A stretch of 5,734 bases of DNA from a bacterium (lineage in GTDB: Bacteria > Bacillota_I > Bacilli_A > Mycoplasmatales > Mycoplasmoidaceae), in assembly GCA_017633195.1 (NCBI GenBank), contig JAGBPV010000057.1, positions 1 through 5,734 on the forward strand, written 5' to 3'. Of the stretch, positions 1-5,734 are shown piece by piece (the stretch's first letter is position 1; each line of letters opens with the position of its first letter). A program made the position numbers and the translations under genes. The notes under the pieces are model-generated. The model did no database searches. It saw nothing but the letters and a program-made list of their open reading frames with translations, and was not told where the DNA came from.

Positions 1-3000
1 AACCAAGTAATTTATTTTGTAAATTATATTGTTTTAAATCCTGGTAAAAAAGAATTTAATGATGGTATTTTAAAATATAAAGAAATTGTAGACTTAGCAA
101 GTAAGTCACAAATGAAATCAAGTAGACAAAAATTAAGAAAACTGTTGCAATCAATTACTAAATCAATTGAAGATAAAGAATCAATTGATTATATGAGAAG
201 TGTACATTACTTCAATTACTTAAAAAATTCAAGTATGCCTTTTAGTATTGAAGAAGTTTTTAATTTTATTACTAAGTATACTGGTATTAAATTTGGAATA
301 GGTGCTGAAGCTATTCAATATCTATTAAAAGAAATTGATTTAGAAAAAGGTTTAGAAGATATTAAAGAAGAGTTAACAACAACAGATACTAATAGTTCTC
401 AAGCAAAAAGACTATTAAGAAGACTTGCTTGTTTTAAATGATTTAAAGAATCAGCAAATAAACCTGAATGAATGGTAATGAATTATATCCCAGTAACTCC
501 TCCTGAAACTAGACCAATTATTCAATTAGATGGTGGAAGATTTACTACTAGTGATATTAATAGTTTTTATCACAAAATTATTATCAGAAATGAACGTTTA
601 AAAAAGATGATTCAATGTCATGCTCCTGCTATTATTGTTAATAATGAAAAAAGAATGTTGCAAGATGCAGTTGATGCATTATTTGATAATTCATCAAGAA
701 AAAAACCAAGTTTAGGAAAAGATAGAAGACCATTAAAATCTTTAAGTGATCACTTAAAAGGAAAACAAGGATTGTTTAGACAAAACTTGTTGGGAAAAAG
801 AGTTGATTATTCTGGTAGAAGTGTTATTGTTATTGGACCAGAGTTAAAGATGTATGAAGTTGGTATTCCAGCAATTATCTTATTAAAATTATTTAAACCA
901 TTTATTATTAGAGAATTAATAAGAAATACTGATGAATTTGGTAAAGAAATTAAACCAATTGCTACAAATATTAGAAATGCTGAAAAATTAATCTTAAAAC
1001 AAGATGATAAAATTTGACCTATTTTAGAAAGAGTTATTAAGGATAGACCAGTATTATTAAATCGTGCTCCAACTTTACACAGATTAGGTATTCAAGCATT
1101 TGAACCAAAGATTACTAATGGTAAAGCTATTCAACTTCACCCATTAGTAACAACTGCTTTTAATGCTGACTTTGATGGAGACCAAATGGCTGTACATTTA
1201 CCTTTAACTGATGAAGCAGTTGCAGAAGCTAGAAGTATCATGCTTGCATCAAAGCATATTTTAGGTCCAAAAGATGGTAAACCAATTGTTACACCAACTC
1301 AAGATATGATTCTTGGTAATTATTATTTAACAATTGAAAAAAAGAATCTAAAAGGTGAAGGTTCAATTTTTGCAACACCTGATGAAGCAGCAAATGCTTA
1401 TTATTTAAAGAAAGTTGACTTACAAGCATTAATTGGAATTCCAACAAGTGCTTATAAAGAAAAGACTTTTCCAAGACAAGGATTAATTCTAACCACAGTT
1501 GGTAAAATTATTTTTAATTCAGCTTTACCAAAAGACATGAATTATTTAAATAAAATTGGCTCATTTATTACTTTTGATGAAAATCTTATTATTCCTTACA
1601 ATGAAAATTTTAGAGAAGCAATAAGAAAGCATGAACTTTTAAAACCATTTGATAAGAAATGCTTAAGTGAAATTATTGATATTTTATATTATCAATATCC
1701 TTTGAATGAAGTTGCAAAAATTCTAGATCAAATTAAAGCTATTGGTTTTAAATATTCAACAAAATCAAGCACAACAGTTTCAATTTTTGATGTGCCTTCA
1801 TATGATAAAAAACAACAATATTTTGATGAAGCTGACAAAAAAGTTCAAATGCTGCAAGAATATTATTTAGATGGAGCATTAACTGATGATGAAAGATATA
1901 GTAAGGTTATTAGATTATGAACTGATGTTAAAGATAAAGTATCTGATGATATTAAAAAACTAATTAGTGAACCAAAATATCAAGACAACTCAATTGTAAG
2001 AATGGCTAATAGTGGAGCAAGAGGAAACATTTCTAACTTCACCCAATTATCAGGAATGAGAGGATTAATGTCTAAATCTTATAACTATGACCAAAAAACT
2101 GAAAATAAGGTTATTCGTGATACTATTGAAATTCCAATTAAACACTCTTTTATTGAAGGATTAACTGTTAGTGAATACTTTAATTCATCATATGGTGCTA
2201 GAAAAGGTATGGCTGATATTGCTATGAAAACTTCTAAGTCAGGATATATGACTAGAAAACTTGTAGATGCTGCACAAGAAATTGTGATTCATACCATTGA
2301 TTGTGGTACAAAAGAAGGATTGATTGTAAGTAAAATAGTTGATAAAAAAGAAGGCACATTAATTGAAGATTTATTTGATAGAATTTCAGATAGATTTGCT
2401 GCAAAAGATATTATTAATCCAAAAACTAATGAAGTAATTGTTGCTGCTAGTGAAATTATTAGTAATAAACAAGCAAAACAAATTATTGATGCTGGAATTG
2501 AAGAAGTTGAAATAAGAAGTGTTTTAGCATGTAAATTAGAACATGGAATTTGTCAAAAGTGTTTTGGTAATGACTTAACAACTAAACATCCAATTGAAGT
2601 TGGTGAAGCTATTGGAGTTATTGCTGCTCAATCAATTGGTGAACCTGGTACTCAATTAACTATGAGAACTTTCCATACAGGAGGAGTTGCTGGTGGAAGC
2701 AATATTACACAAGGTTTTGAACGTTTAAAACAATTATTAGATGTAATTCCACCAAAGCCATGAGAAAAAGCACTTATTAGTGAAATTGAAGGCCAAGTTA
2801 CAAAAATTGAAACTACTACAACTGGTATTGAAGTTACAATTAAAGGTGTTACTGATGAAGTTGTTTATGATCGAACATTTGCTTCAAATGGTGGACCTTT
2901 AAGAGTTACAAAAGGTCAACATATTTCATTTGGAGATAAAGTGTTTGATGGTGTAATTGATATTAGAGAATTATTAAAAGTTGCTGGTATTGAAAAAGTT

Positions 3001-3459
3001 AGAGAATATATCTTAAAAGAAGTTCAAAAGGTTTATAGATTACAAGGTATTGAAATTTCTGATCGTTATATTGAAATTATTATTCGTCAATTAACAAATA
3101 AAGTTCAAATTCAAAATCCTGGAGATAGTAGTTACTTTATTGGTCAAGTTACAACAATTAATGAATTTTATAATGTATGTAAGGTTCTATATAAGAAAAA
3201 TCAAACCTTGCCAACAGCAATTAATTTAGTATTTAGTATTGATGATGTTCCATCAAAAACTGATAGTTTCTTATCTGCTGCAAGTTTCCAAGGAACAAAG
3301 AAAATTCTTACTGATGCTGCAGTTAAAGCACAAATTGATCCACTATTAGGATTAAAAGAAAATGTTATTTTAGGAAATTTAATTCCTGCTGGTACAGGAT
3401 TAAAAACAAGAGAACAAATTCTTCAAGCAGGTAAAAAAGCTTATAATGAAGAATATTAA
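1..3459 (+). CDS. rpoC: DNA-directed RNA polymerase subunit beta' (5' end missing)
   Basis: This is the catalytic beta' subunit of RNA polymerase. Frame 1 is open from the first base to TAA at 3457-3459, giving 1152 residues; by comparison with Bacillus RpoC about 130 N-terminal residues, including the first zinc site, lie outside the window. Landmarks in order: NKPEW (457-471); [20 protein letters not shown] (760-819); [16 protein letters not shown] (1060-1107); the catalytic NADFDGDQM (1162-1188), whose three Asp bind the active-site magnesium; bridge helix with [20 protein letters not shown] (about 2194-2253); the second zinc site, Cys at 2302, 2530, 2551 and 2560; the trigger loop [11 protein letters not shown] with its His at 2674; and the C-terminal SFLSAASFQ (from 3265). 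In-frame TGA (Trp) codons are at 439, 469, 1015, 1918 and 2761; the standard code would break the gene into pieces. All catalytic residues inspected are present. No clear terminator follows, so read-through into rplM is possible. Confidence 0.99.
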
Positions 3460-3460
3460 T

Positions 3461-3489
3461 TTCATTTTCTTAATTTAAAGTAGTATAAT
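3461..3489 (+). promoter_or_regulatory. Candidate promoter for the rplM-rpsI operon
   Basis: A perfect TATAAT at 3484-3489 has a weak -35-like TTCATT (3461-3466) 17 bases upstream, next to the rpoC stop codon. Transcription would start near 3496 and leave a leader of about 37 bases. A perfect -10 is less telling in such A/T-rich DNA, but position and spacing fit. I see no convincing L13-binding leader structure in this short leader. Confidence 0.55.
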
Positions 3490-3516
3490 TTATATTATTT
3501 TATGAATATTTTATTT

Positions 3517-3521
3517 GGAGA
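3517..3521 (+). promoter_or_regulatory. Ribosome binding site of rplM
   Basis: GGAGA lies 11 bases before the ATG at 3533. It is the best Shine-Dalgarno match in the window. Together with an in-frame TAG at 3524-3526 it fixes the start of rplM. Confidence 0.75.
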
Positions 3522-3532
3522 TATAGTTTAAA

Positions 3533-4009
3533 ATGCAAAATACAACAGTATTAAATAAACAAAAAGCTGCTGCACAAAGAAAATGATATTTAATTGATGC
3601 TTCTAATATTCCATTAGGTAGACTTGCAGTAGAAATAGCTGATTTATTAAGAGGTAAAAGAAAACCAATTTTTACTCCAAATCAAGATTGTGGAGACTTT
3701 GTAGTTGTTATAAATAGTGATAAGATTGTTTTAACTGGTCATAAAGAAGAAAATGAAATTTGATATAACCATTCAGGTTATATTAAAACTGGTTTAAGAG
3801 CTAGAAATGGAAAAACCATGTTAGAACATTATTCTAATGAATTATTAAGAAGAAGTGTATGAGGTATGCTTCCTAAGAATAAATTATCAAGAGCATTATT
3901 AAAAAAACTATATATCTTCAAAAATGAAGAACACAATAAATTAGCACAACAACCAATTCCTTATGAATTTAAAGATAAAATGGTTAAAAAAGAAGCAAAG
4001 AGTAACTAG
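3533..4009 (+). CDS. rplM: 50S ribosomal protein L13
   Basis: L13 is a large-subunit protein that binds 23S rRNA early in assembly. The 158-residue product is slightly longer than the usual 140-150. Recognisable segments are [17 protein letters not shown] (residues 16-32), the [19 protein letters not shown] stretch (about 44-62) with the following LTGHK, the WYNHSGY segment (77-83) and [20 protein letters not shown] (106-125). A lysine-rich tail (KMVKKEAK) accounts for the extra length. Tryptophans 18, 77 and 110 are TGA codons at 3584, 3761 and 3860, so a standard-code gene finder would miss this gene entirely. The start is forced by an in-frame TAG three codons upstream and is supported by GGAGA at 3517. 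rpsI starts 13 bases after the TAG stop, the L13-S9 pairing found across bacteria, so the two are very probably co-transcribed. Confidence 0.97.
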
Positions 4010-4011
4010 GT
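4008..4011 (+). promoter_or_regulatory. Weak ribosome binding site of rpsI, overlapping the rplM stop
   Basis: AGGT lies 11 bases before the rpsI ATG and shares two bases with the rplM TAG. Ribosomes ending on rplM would be placed at this site, so coupled translation is a reasonable inference. The match is short. Confidence 0.4.
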
Positions 4012-4022
4012 AATTATTAATT

Positions 4023-4415
4023 ATGAATAAGAATGAATATAAAGGATTAGGAAGAAGAAAATCTTCCATTGCAAGAGTTAAATTAGTACCAGGAACAGGA
4101 AAGACTTTTATTAATAATAGAACTCCTGAAGATTATTTTCCTAATGCATTAGTAATTCAAGATATGCAACTTCCATTAACTTTAACAAATAATCTTAAGA
4201 CTTTTGATATTTTTGTTAAAGTTCAAGGTGGAGGATTCACTGGTCAAGCTGGTGCAATTAGATTAGGAATTGCTAGAGCATTATTAGAATATGATGAAGA
4301 ATTAAGAAAGAAACTTAAACTTCAAAAACTATTAACAAGAGATGCAAGAAGCAAAGAACGTAAGAAATTTGGACATTATGGTGCTAGAGTAAGTCCACAA
4401 TTTACTAAACGTTAA
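4023..4415 (+). CDS. rpsI: 30S ribosomal protein S9
   Basis: S9 belongs to the head of the small ribosomal subunit; its C-terminal tail reaches the P-site tRNA. The 130-residue product has the family's usual length and marks: [17 protein letters not shown] at the N-terminus, the [20 protein letters not shown] core (residues about 68-87), [15 protein letters not shown] near the end, and the basic terminal PQFTKR. The tail ends TKR where SKR is usual, a conservative change. It contains no tryptophan and so no TGA codon. The start has an in-frame TAA at 4011-4013 just upstream. Its weak Shine-Dalgarno, AGGT at 4008-4011, overlaps the rplM stop codon, which suggests translational coupling to L13. 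A terminator follows within 70 bases. Confidence 0.98.
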   Translation: MNKNEYKGLGRRKSSIARVKLVPGTGKTFINNRTPEDYFPNALVIQDMQLPLTLTNNLKTFDIFVKVQGGGFTGQAGAIRLGIARALLEYDEELRKKLKLQKLLTRDARSKERKKFGHYGARVSPQFTKR

Positions 4416-4440
4416 TTAATTAAATTCATTGATATATATG

Positions 4441-4484
4441 ATAGTGTAATAAATTCTTTTAGAAGTTAATTGCACTATTTTTTT
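4441..4484 (+). terminator. Rho-independent terminator after rpsI
   Basis: Bases 4441-4450 (ATAGTGTAAT) pair with 4469-4478 in ten continuous pairs including one G-T wobble. The stem continues, after one A-A mismatch, through a few more pairs towards a short loop around 4456-4463. Seven T (4478-4484) follow immediately. It closes the rplM-rpsI unit, and probably any read-through from rpoC, and insulates the lipoprotein gene. Confidence 0.85.
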
Positions 4485-4501
4485 ATGTTAAATTTTTGGT
4501 T

Positions 4502-4529
4502 TTGTTAAAAAAAAAAAAAAAGATAAAAT
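4502..4529 (+). promoter_or_regulatory. Candidate lipoprotein promoter with poly-A spacer
   Basis: TTGTTA (4502-4507, four of six matches to TTGACA) and TAAAAT (4524-4529, five of six to TATAAT) are 16 bases apart, close to the optimum of 17. The spacer consists of 14 A followed by GA. Transcription would start near 4536, about 27 bases before the ATG. The same layout, a poly-A run between -35 and -10, controls phase-variable vlp lipoprotein genes of Mycoplasma hyorhinis. The elements are read by eye and the start site is inferred. Confidence 0.6.
4507..4521 (+). repeat. Homopolymer of 15 adenines
   Basis: An uninterrupted run of 15 A, the longest homopolymer I see in the window. Runs of this length slip readily during replication. 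It lies outside any coding region, so slippage would change promoter spacing and not a reading frame. Confidence 0.98.
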
Positions 4530-4546
4530 CTAAATAATATTTATCT

Positions 4547-4555
4547 AAAAAAGAG
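4547..4555 (+). promoter_or_regulatory. Purine-rich ribosome binding site of the lipoprotein gene
   Basis: AAAAAAGAG ends 7 bases before the ATG at 4563. It is only a partial Shine-Dalgarno match, but it is well placed and supports this start, as does the signal peptide that begins there. Confidence 0.5.
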
Positions 4556-4562
4556 CAAAATT

Positions 4563-5549
4563 ATGAAAAAATCAATTAAATTAATCTTAGGATTATTAGG
4601 CATAACTACTATATCTGCAATTACTATAGGAAGTGTTATATCTTGTAGTAATGATAATGATACTTCTAATAATAATTCTGGTTCTAATTCTGAAGTTAAC
4701 GTTAATCAAGAAGGTCAAACTTTATCAAATCCTAATACAAAGTTCATTATTCCATATACTGATTTAAGTACAAATATTATTAATGATCCTACAACTAATA
4801 AACCTTATACATCTTATAGTGATGCATTAAGTAATTGAACTTCAACGTTTAATAATTTAACTAGTACACAAACACAATATGAAAATATTGTTTATGATGC
4901 TATACAATCCTATTTGTCTAATAATATATTATCTGCTACTGGTTTAAATGGTTATTTTTCTTTTTCTATTTGATCTAATACTGAGAATTTTACAACAACA
5001 ATTAATGATATTAATTATTCTATAAATACTAAGACACAAATTACAAAAATACAAATTTCATTTAATAATAAGAATGTTAATTTAAGTTTTAATGTAAATA
5101 AAACTACATATTTAATGAACGATAATACTAAAACCATGTATCTTATTGGTGAAGGTGAATATTATATTAATATAAGCAATATTTCATTCACTCCTACTAT
5201 TTGTTGACATTCAGAAGAAAATTATTTTTTTCATCAATGTTTTGGTGCCTTACAAGTTGCAAATACAGGCAATATTATTTTGACAGCTAGTCTTTTTGAA
5301 AATCGTGCTTTATATGATTTATCCAGTATAAAAGATTGACAAAATATGTTGCAAAATCAAAAAGATAATATTAATTTTTTACAAAAAATTATTTCTTATT
5401 CAAATTCACAGCCAATTTGTGTTGATAAAGTATTATATCAAACTAATTCTCATTCTATTTATAGAACAATATCTGCTCCTTTTTATGAACTTATAGTCAC
5501 ATGAAATAATGGTTATTATTTTGGCTCTTTAAATAATGAAAATAATTAA
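4563..5549 (+). CDS. Surface lipoprotein of unrecognised family
   Basis: With TGA read as Trp the frame runs 328 residues to TAA at 5547-5549; TGA codons are at 4836, 4971, 5205, 5337 and 5502. The N-terminus is a classic lipoprotein signal: basic MKKSIK, a hydrophobic stretch (residues 7-27), and the lipobox VISC with Cys28 (4644-4646) as the expected lipid-anchored residue. An Asn/Ser/Asp-rich, low-complexity linker follows (about 29-60), typical of a tether outside the membrane. The rest is polar, rich in Asn, Thr, Ser, Ile and Tyr, with no further membrane segment and no motif I recognise. The mature protein has three more Cys (214, 226, 286). It stands alone between a terminator and a gene-free tail, and its promoter holds a 15-A tract, so variable expression is plausible. 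The role is unknown; adhesion or antigenic variation is a guess from class and context. Confidence 0.9.
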
Positions 5550-5734
5550 TAGAACAACTTATTAATATAATGAAAGATTTATTTAATAAGAAAATTATTC
5601 TCGAAGAATGAGTAAAATAAGTTTATATTATTTCATTAATAAGCTTTAATGTAAAATAAAAACAAATTGTTTAACAAACATTAATTTTAATATATTTGTC
5701 TTTGTTAGCAATCTTAATATGAAACTAAAAATAA
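5550..5734. other. Gene-free tail at the right edge
   Basis: No supported gene lies in these 185 bases on either strand. They hold the inverted repeat at 5558-5643, a cluster of AACAA/TTGTT motifs at 5660-5706, and an ATG at 5719 (MKLKI to the edge) with no visible Shine-Dalgarno. That ATG may or may not begin another gene. Confidence 0.5.
5558..5643. other. Imperfect inverted repeat downstream of the lipoprotein gene
   Basis: The left arm at 5558-5575 pairs with 5631-5643 (13 pairs with a 5-base bulge). Inside, 5579-5584 can pair with 5615-5620, and 5595-5601 with 5605-5611 around a CGA loop. CTTATTAA (5558-5565) can instead pair with an identical TTAATAAG copy at 5583-5590. There is no T-tract after it, so it is not a standard intrinsic terminator, although it may end or protect the transcript. 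A/T-rich DNA forms such matches easily. Confidence 0.4.

Noticed and set aside
1289..1474. 61-codon open frame on the minus strand
   Set aside because: It lies wholly inside rpoC, opposite highly conserved RpoC sequence, and its Leu-rich product looks like the antisense of A/T-rich codons.
112..3459. Several separate proteins suggested by ATG-to-TGA segments within the first 3.4 kb
   Set aside because: They are pieces of one rpoC frame split at TGA codons, which encode Trp here. Conserved RpoC sequence runs across each break.
3460..3495. Terminator between rpoC and rplM
   Set aside because: Only a very short A/T pairing (CTTAA with TTAAG-like bases) is present and no hairpin is followed by a T-tract.
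3490..3532. L13-binding autoregulatory leader before rplM
   Set aside because: The predicted leader is only about 37 bases and shows no stable stem-loop beyond weak A-T pairs.
5225..5231. Run of seven T inside the lipoprotein gene as a frameshifting phase switch
   Set aside because: Runs of this length are common in such A/T-rich DNA, and the frame is intact; the 15-A promoter tract is a far better candidate.
5646..5734. Minus-strand frame open from the right edge to a TAA at 5646-5648, possibly the end of a convergent gene
   Set aside because: Only about 29 residues, with no recognisable C-terminal motif; frames of this length are expected by chance.

Overview
The window is very A/T-rich and comes from a mollicute (Mycoplasma/Ureaplasma-type) genome that reads TGA as tryptophan. 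All 13 tryptophan positions that I find in the four genes are TGA, none is TGG, and the conserved genes stay intact only if TGA is read through (for example NKPEW in RpoC). I could not fix the species from the sequence alone.

Layout: (1) 1-3459, the 3' nine-tenths of rpoC, the RNA polymerase beta' subunit, open at the left edge and continuous through five TGA codons. (2) 3460-3532, a short gap with a good TATAAT box and a ribosome binding site. (3) 3533-4009 rplM (ribosomal protein L13), then 13 bases, then 4023-4415 rpsI (S9), a two-gene ribosomal operon. (4) 4416-4562, a Rho-independent terminator followed by a promoter whose spacer is almost entirely a run of 15 A. (5) 4563-5549, a 328-residue surface lipoprotein of no recognised family, interrupted by five TGA codons under the standard code. 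(6) 5550-5734, a gene-free tail with inverted repeats and a doubtful start codon at the edge.

The first three genes are housekeeping transcription and translation genes. Their order, rpoC directly before rplM-rpsI, differs from the usual Firmicute arrangement as I know it. The fourth gene is accessory and transcriptionally insulated. It follows a terminator, has its own promoter, and its codon use differs from the core genes.

The most interesting signal is the poly-A tract at 4507-4521. It fills the -35/-10 spacer of the lipoprotein promoter, the same architecture that drives on/off phase variation of the vlp surface lipoproteins in Mycoplasma hyorhinis. This suggests a length-switchable surface antigen. 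No mobile element, CRISPR array, tRNA or rRNA was seen.
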